From Atrichornis clamosus (Eukaryota; Chordata; Aves; Passeriformes; Menuridae), in contig WBMZ01011404.1 in assembly GCA_013400975.1 (NCBI GenBank), positions 1 through 64,000 of the forward strand: DNA of 64,000 nucleotides, read 5' to 3'. Under the pieces are notes generated by a model. It made no database searches, was not told where the DNA came from, and saw only the letters and a program-made list of their open reading frames with translations. The first letter of the stretch is position 1. Each line of letters opens with the position of its first letter. The position numbers were made by a program, and so were the translations under genes. Shown here piece after piece: positions 1 to 11,700 of this stretch.

Positions 1-22
1 CCCGCCCCGCCCCGCCCCGCCC
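1..22. repeat. CCCGC/CCCCG short tandem repeat; GC-box cluster
   Basis: About four and a half copies of a GC pentamer lie at the window edge and may extend beyond it. On the minus strand this gives five runs of three or four guanines separated by single cytosines. That is a textbook G-quadruplex pattern and also overlapping Sp1 sites. Confidence 0.85.
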
Positions 23-76
23 ATTCGCGCCGCGCCGGGGCCGCATGAATGGAGGGGAGGCGGCGCGCGGGCGCGG

Positions 77-84
77 CGACGTCA
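77..84. promoter_or_regulatory. CRE-like site (CREB/ATF), 7 of 8 bases
   Basis: The octamer CGACGTCA matches the palindromic cAMP response element TGACGTCA at seven of eight positions and keeps the CpG core. It lies between the two arms of an imperfect inverted repeat (47-63 and 85-96) within the CpG island. CRE sites of this kind are common in CpG-island promoters. Binding is inferred, not shown. Confidence 0.5.
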
Positions 85-199
85 CCGCCTCCATTCACAA
101 AAAAAAAAATCCGTCCGCGCCGCCGGCCGGCCGCGGGTTGTGAATGGGGTAGAGCGAGGGGCGGCGCCGCGCCTTTGTCAGCGCGCGGCAGCGGGGTGT

Positions 200-460
200 C
201 ACCCCCGCCGGGACCCTCCGGGGCACACGCGCCGCAGGGCACACGCACGTGCAGGCACGCGTGTGCACGCGCCGCTGGGCACACACGCACAGGCACACGC
301 TGCAGGCACGCGCTCGTGTGCACACGCGTGCACACCCAGGCGCACACACACTGTAGGGCAGATGCGTGTACGCACACACACACACTGTACAGAGGCACTG
401 TAGAGCACGCGCACACGCTCAGAGGCACATGCACACATGGCCCGACACACGCTGCGCACA
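200..460. repeat. Degenerate alternating purine-pyrimidine (CA/CG) minisatellite-like tract
   Basis: This stretch is built from GCACACGC, GCAGGCACGC and CACACACA-type words, with short pure runs such as the CA run near 376-385. Purine and pyrimidine alternate through most of it, including many CG, CA and GC steps, the pattern most prone to the left-handed Z form. It borders the CpG island on the right. Open frames on both strands here are histidine-, threonine- or cysteine-rich products of the repeat and not genes. Confidence 0.75.
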
Positions 461-499
461 TTCCTCTTCCTTTGTCCCATTGCCACTGTTTTGTTTGGA

Positions 500-3400
500 C
501 TGCTTGCCGCGGCATGGGGCACTAAGCAGGGCCCGCTGTCAGTTCTGCAGAGTTCCTCTGGGTCCCTCTCACTACATATTTGCCGTGGCCACGTTTTCCC
601 TGTCAGCAAATGGCATCTCATTAGCTGCAGGGCCCTAAAAACTACAGCACCCTGCCTGTGAAGCGACTCGGTGGAGCGCTCCTTAATTTAATTTCCCATA
701 TAGAGGAATTATTTTCAGCTATAAGCCTAAGGAGCAAATGCACAGCCCTGAAGTGTCCCAGGAGGGTCTCCCCATAACCGCCACCCAAACACTGAACAAT
801 AATTTCACCCCTAAGACTCCTTTTGGGCTGCTTTCAAAGCAGTGCCACAAACCCCAGTGCCAGCAACCTTGTTCAGGGCATTTCCTGCAAATAGATGCTG
901 GTCAGTCCCAGGTGAGTCTGCTTCAGACACCTGAAGGTGCTCAGTTATACCGATGTGGACCTGGATGTGGTGGGAGTAAGGTTAGAGGCCCAGTGGTTAT
1001 TCAAGCCCATCTGCCCCATCACTGCTTTCCACAGAGGGCAGCACTTGGACAGGCACCTTGACTTCCCCTCCCCTGCATGCCCGGTAGCTGTTTACTCAGG
1101 CAAGGCAGGATGACACCTGGCTGTGTGTGCCTACCTGGGAGGAATCCAGCCTACCACACACGTCCAAGACCTACAGCTGGTGACACTCCTGCATCCCACT
1201 GCTGCCTCTCCTTTACACTCTGCTCCCTGACCGCTGTTGGATTCTCCCCTCCATCTGAGTCAGCCTGATCTTTGCACCTGTGGCTTTTGTGTGCTGTGCC
1301 AACCTTTTGCCAGCCAAGTCAAATCAGATGAGCTATGGGGGAAACATAGCTGCCATTTGTGTAATACACCCCACTCCAGGAATGTATTTGAGCCTGTTGC
1401 CTAATGCAACAGGAGTGGAAGGCTAATTGTCTCCCATTCCAGCCTGCATCAAATACAAGGATAGCAGAAACCTACTTCTACTGAAGTAAAGCAGACTGAC
1501 TGGCCAGCAACATGCCAGGCACATGCTTTCTTCCTTTAGAGAATGCTGTCAGAGACAAAAAACTCAAACTGAGAATTTGATTACAAACTAATTGAAAATT
1601 ATGCTCTCATACCAGCTCTTGTACTCATACTCCCTTAAACTCAAGCTGGATCATCAAAAAGTCTTAGAAAGTTTTGCTCAAGGCCCGATGCCAAAATATG
1701 TTGGATTTTTTGTTCCTCTTGGGCAGATGTTGGCCACCACCATGTGATCAGCTAGTCTGTTCTTTCCAATGCCTTCTGCACTATTCAATCCAGCTTTTAC
1801 GCTAAAATTAGATAACCAAGGGCACAAAGCATATGTCCTTAGAGGCAGGACATCCTAATTTTTCCCTCTCTAGTCCAGCATGTGACTGGGACAAACTAAT
1901 CTGAGGTGGGAGAGGAAGGCAATATTGACATGGGTGCAGGAAAGGACATTTGGGCTCATGTCCCTGGATGTTTGCAAGAGCATTGATGGAGGACATTATT
2001 TCAGGGCGAAGTGTGGAAGGATGTGTGTGCATGTGCATCTAGTGGAGGTTTCCAAGTGTTTCCATGTGCCTGAACCCTTTTGCAACTGTTCATCCCTTCC
2101 TGCTCTCTGTCTAGAGGTGGCAGGTTCTTGGCGTTTTCTTCCTGGAAAATAAACTGCACCCAGCCAGGCTGCTGAAAACACCACTGTACGCCCACAGCAG
2201 GCGTTGTCACTGTGCTCCTGTCTGGTCACATCTGGAGCTGGTGCCGTGCTGGGGATTGTGGTTCACAGACAGCTGGCAGCAGAGAAATTGAACCCAAAGG
2301 CCAGAATGCCCAAGATGAACGAAGTCAATGCCACCCAGCCAGGATACACCACTGGAGATGAGTGATCTCCCTCACTGCAGTTAGCTCAAGAGGAAATCTA
2401 GTTAACTTTATTTATGGAGGTGTTAAAATGGGAGTCACCAAAAATGCTTGCAAGGCAGAAGCCACAAGGCAAAAGAAGCAGCACAATTACATAGGGTGGA
2501 GGGGAGGGGGCCTGGAAAGGACTGGGGAAACAGGGTGGGGATGGGAGAAGGCCATACAGCTTCAAGTCCTGACTTTGTAAACCTGGAGAAGTGTGAAAGC
2601 TAATATTCCTGACAAACAGCATCCGTATGGTGCAAACTGAAATATATCCTGTGGAAAGCAAGCAACCAAAAGAGAGAGACAGAGCAAGAGACATTCATTT
2701 CCTTTGCAGCAGAGTCAAGGAATCATCTTTTATAGGGCCCTGGCCAGAAGTGGCAATTGTTGAAAGAGGCTGAAGGGAAATGAATTGTCAAAGGAGGCAC
2801 ATATTTGGATGATTAAATGTCAATATGTACCTTGAATTAAGAATAAGTAATTTACACCTCATCTCAGTGTGGCAGTGAAAACCAAATTAGAGCCAGACTG
2901 TAAATGTGCCAGAAAATAGATACCAATTTGTTGGCTAAAGACTTTTTCTGCCCAGAGAAATGCTGAAGCATAAGTTCCCCTGGATGGGCAATAGCTGCTG
3001 TGGGCAGCTCTAAGCTGCTGAGCTCTGCAAGCCCTCTGGGCTCCTCCAGGCTTTCCTGGCTCTGCTTCCCTGGCTCCTGGCCCCAGTGTGCACACATGGA
3101 GTCCTGGCGTGCTGTGTCACGCTGCAGGTCTCAGCTACCTGACAGATGCACCTGCCTCTGTGACACTGGGCAGGAAGACTGGCCAGGATTTTGTTATGCT
3201 AGAGTTTTCCCAAGAGCTTGATTCCCTCCATCCTCCTGGTCAGCCAGTCAGCTGGCTCTGCGGCTGTGGATGGACAAAGCAGAGGTACGTCCCCGCTACT
3301 CTGGGCACATGACAAAGTTGCCAGTGTAAAGTTGCTGCCACCTTTCCCCGGCAGCTCCCAGTGCTGGGCCAAAGGGTCGTGATTTGCCCTGGCATTTGCA

Positions 3401-6400
3401 GGAAGCCTTTGGCAGAAACAAAAGGCAGAATCAAGGCCTTAGCAACTTGCAAGTCTGCACTTACTCACAAAATCCGTCCCTCCCAGATGCCTCAGGGTCA
3501 TGGCTCCCTTCTGTCCTCATGCAGCACCTTACAGTTCTTCTTTTCATGGCATCTCCCTTTCTCAGAGTTTTCCAGGCTGAGGAATGTACCCTCCTGTTGG
3601 CAACGGGAAGTGCGGTAGTGAAAGAGTTAAAAGATTCATGTTAATAAATTCAGGCTGTCTTTTCCTCTAGGGCATATTTACATATTAATGGAGGGGAATT
3701 GTAATGAACCTGTCTAGGGAGGCTAAAGGGGAAATTATGCAAGGTTGGCTGAGAAGGTGGAGGAGGGGAAAATGTTCATTTTCAGTGCTTTCCAACCCCT
3801 CAGCTGCAAAAGCATGTGACCAACCTAGGCTCCAGGGCAGTGCCTTGCCTAGCGTGGACACCCTGGGAGTGAACCGAGTACCTGAGGGCAGGTAGCTATA
3901 TCCTGCACTGGCTTCTCATAGCTAAGCTTCACATTGTCCCAGATGTTATTTTAAGTCCAGGGCCACAACAGCATATTTCAGCAATCGTGTCCCAAATTAT
4001 CACCCTGTCCTCCAAGGCATCCAGAAAAAATGTAGCTCTTGGTGGGCAGTCACAAGAGCAGCTCATCCACGACTTGTTTTCAGCAGACAATTTCTCAGGG
4101 CTTTTCGACAACACTGTGTGTGCTTGGTGCAACAGGCAAGGAAGCCAGGGAAGGAGATTTGTCTCAGGCTGGGCTGAAGCACCTCACTTTCCCATTCCTG
4201 CTCCTTCACACCAGGCTGCTTGAACCCTGCCATCATCTTTCTTGCCTCAAGCTCCAGAGCTCTGCATGTGTTGTGGTGCATGCCAGCCCAAAAGTCTTTG
4301 ACAGCATATGAAAAATGCCAGGAGCTTTGCCAGGTGTGCTTTCTCTGCTTTCTGCTGAGGCCTCAGTGTATAATCCCCACTTCAGTGAACTGCTCTACAG
4401 ATTTTATCTCAAGAAGGACAAATAATCTCTTGCTTTGGCCCTGCAATATCAGATAGAGTTATAAATCACTAGATAGGGGATTAATTACTGGGCCCCTGAT
4501 CTGATTTAGATTGGAAGATGGAAAAAGCAGCCTTTAATCCTGAAAGCAAAGGAGCATTTCTTCGGAACAGCAATGGGTGCTCCATGTACCTCAATAGCTA
4601 CAGATGGTTTATGCCCATGCAAATGTGATCAGGGCAGGACCCACTCAAATTAGCAGGATGCAAAGTGGCCCAAGCCATTTTCTGCTGCAAATTTGCTTTT
4701 CCTTTTCTCTCTCACCCCCCTGCCTTTTGGCACTGCCTCACCTCTGCTTGGACAAGTCAGTGCAGCTCCAGCCACTCTTGGTAAGAAATGTGAGGTGTGA
4801 TCCAGGATGGCCAGTGAATGGGAACAAGATTTTAAGATCAATGGCTTCTGCTAGGAGAGGACTATTCTGCAACAGGCTGAAATGTGGCCTGCAGAAGCAA
4901 GGAGCCTTCCTTCCCCAAAATCCTCATGCTGTTTCTTATTGACCTGTCTGTTTGTGGTGGGAAGTATGAGGGGACACAAACTGCAGGGTTCGGACGTTAG
5001 CAGCTGGGGGTATTCCTGAGGACTGGATGACAAGGGCATGCAGAACTGATGCATCACTCTCACTCTGAAGGACTTAGGAGCCCAGTGGTCCCACAGGTGT
5101 GGCAGACTTGCCCCTTGATATCATTCCTCGATAGAACCAGGACACCAGGACCCAGAGACCAGCCCTGATGTGGGTCCCAGCAGGTGCAGAGCAAGCCTGG
5201 CTGTCCCCTGGGCATAGCGTCTTCCAGCACGTCGTTCCAATTGGGTAGTAGTTTATTGGATGCTCAGTGATTGCTGGATGTTTCTGCAGGCTTGGCAAAC
5301 CAGGATAACCCACACTGGGAAGCTGTTTCCTGACATAAGAATCTGCATGTGCTGTCCTTAACATTTTGCCATTTTTGATAGACCTGTGGTGCTGTGCCAG
5401 CTGCCAGACCCCACCAGCATCCTCTGCCTTTGGTCTCCTGCCTTCCACAGAAACCTCGAAGCTTTTCCCATTCCAGGTGTCAGGACACACATGGTCTGTG
5501 GTCATGTTATTACAACCATGGATTATAAAGCAGATGTATGTGAGGTGGATAAAACAGGCACATGGGTCTCTTAATCCCAGAATTTTAAGTGCCATGGGGA
5601 TTAGTCTTATATCTTTTGCTGCAGGATTTGGAGATGCAGCAGAGCCAGAGAAGTGAATCTGTGAAAGCAAGTTGATCCTCTCCTCCCGGTTTGCTGTAAG
5701 ACAGATGCAGTGTAAGGGATCTGCTTTGAAAACTAGATTCTGAAGCCGGTAAGGGATGTGGCATTTTAACCTTTGACATAGCCTGTGACATTTTGCCTTT
5801 AACACACATTGTATCCCACATGGCTGTGAAGCCAGGGATCACTCCTGAAATCTCTCCAGCCCTGGTGCAGTAGTTAATCACAGGCAAGCAGATCCTAGCA
5901 GCTGCCTTCTTTGGGGACATCACTGTTTGCAAGTTGAAAGAGAAATGCCTCGCTTGAATTTCCCAGTGTTTGGTTAAGCATCCGGCCTCAATGATAGGAT
6001 TGAAGCTGAGCTTTGAATGACGTTTTTTGCTAGGAAGAAAGGGCTGGGGAAGAGACATTTCTCCCTTGGGCTTAAGATCATAAATAAGGCAGTGTTATGT
6101 AAGTGTGACTATAACCTATTTATACATAGTGTCAGACTCATACACTCAGGCTATGAATGACAAATCTCCCACTAATTTTTATGAATGTAACAGTGGTACC
6201 TGTATGAGTTTTGAAACAGCAGTGGAAATGCAGGTTGTTCTGTGCCAGCAGTAACTGGGACACCCCTCCAAGTCATACTGAGGGAGGGATGACTTGTGTC
6301 TGGCACTTCTTGTACAGGCATAGAGGGTGCAGTTGGCTTCAGGCAGCTTCCTTGTACCCATTCCTGATCCCAAGGCCCAAATGGCAGGCACCATGGGAAT

Positions 6401-8364
6401 GGAAACCTGCTGCCTTTCCAGGGACGAACCTGGGCTGTTGTCCCTCAAGCAGTAGGCCAGGCCCAGTCCCTCAAGCTGGGCTCCTCCAAGGCTCTTTCAA
6501 CAGGACTGTGCTCTGTCGTGAGGTGTGAAGATGCTGAGGGTTCACCCAGGTGGCAGGACATGGAAACTGAAAGTCTGGCAAGGTCAAGCACAAAAGGTGT
6601 AGCAGCTCACAAGAGGTGTTAACCAGGGAAACACCTTGCTGCAGGACCCTGTGGGTGCTCTGAGTTTACAGCGTGTCCAAAGTAAAAGGACAAAGCCCTG
6701 GAAGTAAAGCACATCGGTGGTTACTACACACAGGAAGATTGCTGAGCCAGAACTGTTCAGAGGTCAGAAGTGTAGCTGAACTTCTGGTACACAGTTGTGC
6801 TGTTTCTGTGTATCGGTCCCTAATACTGGTGTTGCTCAGTATAAAGTTGCTGAGCAGAGTGGTTAGAAACACAGTTAGGCCTCACTTAGGCCAACGCAGC
6901 CTTAGCCATGTGGGTCTAACTTGGTTGGCATGGCCTGATGCCTGCCTGGGACCAAGACAATGGCAACTGTATATAAAAAAATCAAAGGAAGGTTAAAATC
7001 CAGAAATTAGTCCTGAGTTCAGAGACTCAGTCATTGTAACTGTGATGAGACAAAACCCCAAATCAGCTTCAAGTTTGAAGACAGGCCTTTTCCTTCTCTA
7101 TTGCCTCCCAGTCTGGGCTCTGCCTTGAGCACTGTCTCAGCACAGCAAAAAATCACACATCCCTCTCATGGCCCCTGTCCAGCAGCCATGGGCCTAAGAG
7201 ACCTGAGCGTCACAGCCGTCCACAGGAGGTTGTGACAAGAGGAGAAAGTCTGAAATCCCTGTGGGGCTTCCTTGTGCCTCCGGTTAATCTCCCTTCCCTG
7301 CTTCACAGATGATCTCAGCTCCTGCTGTGGCCCGATCACACAAATCTGGCGGGGACACATGGCCCTGGCTTGTCATGTCCTGCTGTCCCCTGCCGGAGAT
7401 GAGGCAGCCATAGGGTCAAGTGTGGATGGCCCAGGGGGTCAGATGTGACCGCAGCTGCTGTGATTTTTTTCCTAGACACCCCCAGCAGAGCCCTGTGACT
7501 GATTCACCTCCTGTCTTGGTGCATCAGGCATTGACTCACACCCAAAAATACGTCAGATGATTGTGTCCGTGAAGGTCTTCATGGACTTTGCCCCAGGCGT
7601 CCCCACTGAACTTTAAAGCTGGGCCTTCTTTCAGAGATGGAACAGTTGGGAGACCTTTACTGGCGATGCTCTGAGCCCCTGAGAAACATGAAATGAGGCT
7701 GGCCAACTCTCCCAAACTCCTTCAGTTCACTTCCCAGTGGTTTCCTGAGAAACTACACTGAGTGCCAGCATGAGGTCTCTCTTGTAAAAAAGAAAAAAGA
7801 CTTTATTTGAGAAAGGCCTGATCCTGCTGCCTTTGCCTTGGTAGTTCTATCAGGGACAGAGGGAAGCAGTAGAGACATCAGGATTTTAGTCTGCTGCTAA
7901 ACATATGCTCTCATGGCTGAAATCAACTTCTGCAGCAGCTGGCATGCAGACAGATAGGTACATGCCACAGCCTCACTGGCAAGAGTGTATGCCCTTGAGA
8001 ATCTTTCCCAGAAGCTCACTCTTTCTGCACTCTGCTTTGCCCAATGAGTTCAATAAAGGGAAAAGAAAACCCCAGCAGAATACCAAACACTCCAACAGAC
8101 TACTTGCCAATCAGAGGCCCATCACTGACCTGGTGACTCTCTGAGCAGCCCTTTCAAACCAGAGAGCTTAAGCCACCCCAGGAGAGTTGTCACACACCAG
8201 CAGCAGAAATCAGGAAATAAAATAGTAAAGACAGTAAGCAGTAGAACAGCAGGAACAGCAGAAACAATAAAACTATGTGCTAAATAGGTGCATTTAGGAG
8301 ATGTCCCATCCAGTCCAATAACATGGGGAGCACTCAAAGGATGTTTGTACTCCAGCCATAATAA
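500..8364. other. Single-copy non-coding DNA, no gene recognised
   Basis: This is CpG-poor, mixed-composition sequence. Open frames are short and unrelated to any family I know. The longest, on the minus strand at 5074-5805 (243 codons), has no recognisable domain, no signal peptide and no compositional sign of coding. I see no clear interspersed repeat, tRNA or microsatellite in this block. It could be the first intron or the upstream flank of the CpG-island gene. Confidence 0.5.
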
Positions 8365-8760
8365 AGAGCTGTAAAAGTCCAGCTGGATCAATGACCTGGC
8401 TGCAAGGGCAGCTAACCTGCTTCAGGCAACTTGGAAACAGCATGAACCTGAGCAAGTGAGCCAGTGCTTCCCAGGCAACTCTTCCCATCTTGTGCAATGT
8501 GCCTGGGGGACTTCCTGAGCCAGCGCTGGGATCTGTGCCCCTAATAACCCCTAATAGGTATTTCCTCCATGAATAGGCCTGGGTGCTTTTTGAACTCATG
8601 CAAATGTTCAGCATCCACAGCATCCTGCAGAGAGGAGTTCCACTGCTTCATTATGCCAGAGCCACTTCCTTGGGCTTGCTTTGAACCGGCCACCTCCCTG
8701 TGCCACTGCTCCTCTCCATTTCTGTCGTGGAAGAGACAATCCTTCCAAATTATCTCCCCT
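8365..8760 (-). mobile_element. Ancient CR1-like LINE 3' region, degenerate, reverse orientation
   Basis: Read on the minus strand, the sequence follows the order typical of the old CR1-like tails of birds, crocodilians and turtles. First comes a GTTCAAA...AAGGAAGT segment (about 8690-8660). A GTGGAACTC...CAGGATGCTGTGGATGC segment follows (about 8645-8605), then GAGTTCAAAAAG (about 8600-8585), then CATGGAGGAA...TATTAGGGGTTATTA (about 8575-8535), and finally a decayed pyrimidine-rich tail to about 8365. The same ordered words occur on the plus strand at 22730-23060. Divergence is heavy and no reading frame survives. The family assignment is from memory of the repeat, and boundaries are good to perhaps 40 bases. 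Confidence 0.65.
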
Positions 8761-11700
8761 CAGCTATGGGAGGAGAAGAAAAGGCATCTTAGTTGCTGCC
8801 CTATTTGGGGACCTAAGAGTACTGTATTGAATTACCTAATAAGATCAAAGTGTATTTCTGCCAACAGATTGGAAAATATTGTTCTTTGTGCAGGGCAACT
8901 TGCTTTGTCACAAAAAGGATTCATTGACATGTTTCAACTCAGCTTTTGTAGACTGCTGTTCTCCATCAAGACCTGCTAAATAATTGTGTCAGGACATCAT
9001 CTTCAGAGGATGACACTGTAGATCACCAGGACCTTCTCAGGGGATGGAAATTATTTATGGCTGCGAAGACTCCCCAGATTGCTGATCATTCAAGCTCAGT
9101 CATTCTGGGCTCTGAGCTCCAACTCAGTGATCTCATGGGGTGTAACATGATTAGCAGAGAGGAAGTAGTGTTTTTGTGGAATTTGGCATGACATGGGAGC
9201 CCATTCACATTTGTGCTGGTCTGTGTTCCCAGTACACCTCTGAATAATAAAGGGAGAAGTGCTCAAACAATCCCCTCTGAAGGCAAAGATGAATGATAAG
9301 ATACCCTCTAGCAAGTTTTGCATAGGAGGCAAAATATATGGGTGTGACAAGTCATGTACACACACAAATGTCCGGTCTGGGGGTTGTTCTCGCCTGTTTT
9401 CAGCATCACTGCCGTGAGTCTTCAATACACAGCTCCAGTGACAAGGCCATCTGTTTTGCCATGACAGCTGGCAGCTAGCAGAGGCCAGTATGAATAATCT
9501 GCCTCCTTTGGAGCCAAACTTGCTAAGAAAAACAATTTCAGCCATGCCAGATGAAAGCCACCTGCTGCCCCGGCCAAAGGCACAGCACATGTGGGCACCA
9601 CGGCACCAGGTTCTCCCAGCCTCACACCACATCCCTCCTGTGCTGCAAGGTAGCAGGGTCCTGGAATAGGGGAGGTCCTCAGTGACATCTCTTTTCACCC
9701 TTGAATTTTAGCAGGGAGAAGCTGCAGTAGAGCTGTTTGCCCTGGGCAAACTTTCCCTGTTTGTTTGTATTTTTTTGTAATTTTCTTTTGAAAAATGAAG
9801 GGTTTTCCTCTTTCTTTCAGAATCCCTGGTGTGAGCATTGACCACTGACTGATAGAGTGTGGTGAGTAATGGTACTGGGCATGGGGAAAGACTGACATAG
9901 GAAATGAAGTGAGGAGAAGGAAGGGGTGCAGACAGTGTGGCCCCACGGGCTCTCCAAAGGGCAGAACAATGGTGACAAAGTGCACAAAAGAGGAAGCAAA
10001 ATAAAAAATGGGGAACTGCCAGCCCTCCAATGGGCATCCTCTGTGGAAGACATGCAAGATCAAGTCCCCAGAGTGAGTTATGCAGCAACATGTGGCCAAC
10101 TGGTATTTAGGGGCCTCACTGCTGCCTGCTCCAGTCCTGTGCCACTTCTGGAAGACTTTTTGGGTGACACTGTCCTTGCTATACCAAAAATCCAAACCCC
10201 TTTTGGCTGATGTTGATCCCACAAGCTTTGTTGCAAGGGGAGAGGGGTGGTCTGTAATCCCAAGGACCCCTGGGGATGGTCACATCCTTCCCAATATTTA
10301 CTAGGCTTCCTCATGCAGAGAAAGGACCTGGCACCCCTTCTGGGAGATACAGCCCAAGACGCTGCCTTTGCAGCATCCTATGACTTCTGAGCATCCTTGG
10401 GGCTCTCCTGAATAGAGGAACACCCAGCTGGTGGAGCCAGCCCAGGTCTGAATGCACTCCTTACAGAACTTAATCTGAACTATAACTTCGAATATTGCCT
10501 GAAAAAGATGGCCAGACACTTTTAAAGGGACGTAACCTTGAGACTATCCCAAAGGAAATAGGAATTTTTATGAAGGAGAGATGGGCCCATCTGCCAGCAC
10601 CAGTGATGCCACCAGCAAGCTTCATTTGAAGATGGGAACCTGAGACAATTTGTCCAGAAGCAAGTACCTCAACGAGGTTACCACCACATTACGGGAACCT
10701 TATTAATCAGGATTAGTGCCTGGAGTCTCCTGCTGCGGTAAAAGCCAGGGGTGCAATTGCAACCCATGTCAGTCCCTGCAGCCCCCTTGCACCATGTGCT
10801 GATTTCAGTTTCACCCAAACTCCTCCTGGCTGAAGTGTGTCGCATATAATCCAGAAGAGGAAAGGAAAATTTTCAACATAAGAATTTTTCAGAGCTGTCC
10901 CTTGTGTTTGTTTGGCCTTGTAAAAACTCTCTTTTATCTGCAAGGAAAATTTCTGTAAATGTGGTCACACAACTACCTTGCAGAAAAACTTTGAAGGCCA
11001 CAACGGTATCTTTCCTGCAGACCTCCAGGGCCAAAGGAAAGCCTGCCTGACTTTACCTCCCTGTATTGGGAGAGCAAACTGGCAGGGATATGCTTTTGCT
11101 TCCTTACATGAGGGCTGGCCTCCATCTTTCTGTGTGCTTGGGAAAAACTGGAAAGGTCTCAGGACAAAGCTGAGCTTTCTAATTCTCATCAAATCTGTTG
11201 TGATAATTTTCATCTTTTCCTCTCTGAGTTACGTATGTCCCTGTCAGCTTTGCTTCTGGACAGCTGAGGAAGCCCACCTTGCATCACTGAGATGTCCCAT
11301 CTCATCCTACCCTGTCCTGTCAGTCAGGACATTTTTTATACCACTCATTCTGTTTTGCTGATCTTCCTTTTTTGAGCCTGTTGGAAGAAAAACAGCTATG
11401 CCAAAACATTAGGGACTGTAAAGAGCTTGGAAACACCAAAACCACGAGCATCCCACTTCCCCAGGAAAGAGCAACCAGGGCATGCAGCAAGCACTGATGT
11501 GCACGTGCCCGTTGTGTCAGGGTCTCATGGGAAAAGGGACTGGGATGAACAGTGGTTTTAATTGTACACACAACTTTTTGCCCCAGTCTTACCAATTCTG
11601 TGCCATTTTGGGGCACATACATGCATCGCTGGCGACTGTTGCATGGGGAGCAAAGGCACGCTTAGTCGGCATGAATTAGTTTTGCATTAGCCCATTTCCT

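Larger units (their letters stand above)
1..340. promoter_or_regulatory. CpG-island edge, probable promoter or 5' region of a gene not otherwise visible
   Basis: The first ~340 bases are almost entirely G and C and dense in CpG, in sharp contrast with the rest of the window, which is CpG-poor and AT-richer. The leftmost 22 bases are repeated GC boxes of Sp1/KLF type. A CRE-like octamer lies at 77-84. An A11 run (99-109) interrupts the GC-rich DNA. Such islands in birds normally mark promoters and first exons. No TATA box is obvious and I find no convincing first-exon donor on either strand, so the transcription start, direction and gene identity are unknown. The island probably continues to the left of the window. 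An open frame from 49 to 525 crosses it, but its translation is arginine-, alanine- and histidine-rich low complexity and I do not call it coding. Confidence 0.75.

Noticed and set aside
49..525. 158-codon plus-strand frame starting inside the CpG island
   Set aside because: The translation is Arg/Ala/Pro low complexity followed by His/Thr repeats from the CA/CG tract. No domain, and opposite-strand frames are equally open.
5074..5805. 243-codon minus-strand frame, the longest in the window
   Set aside because: No recognisable domain or repeat family, and no signal of coding. One frame of this length is not surprising among 64 kb and six frames.
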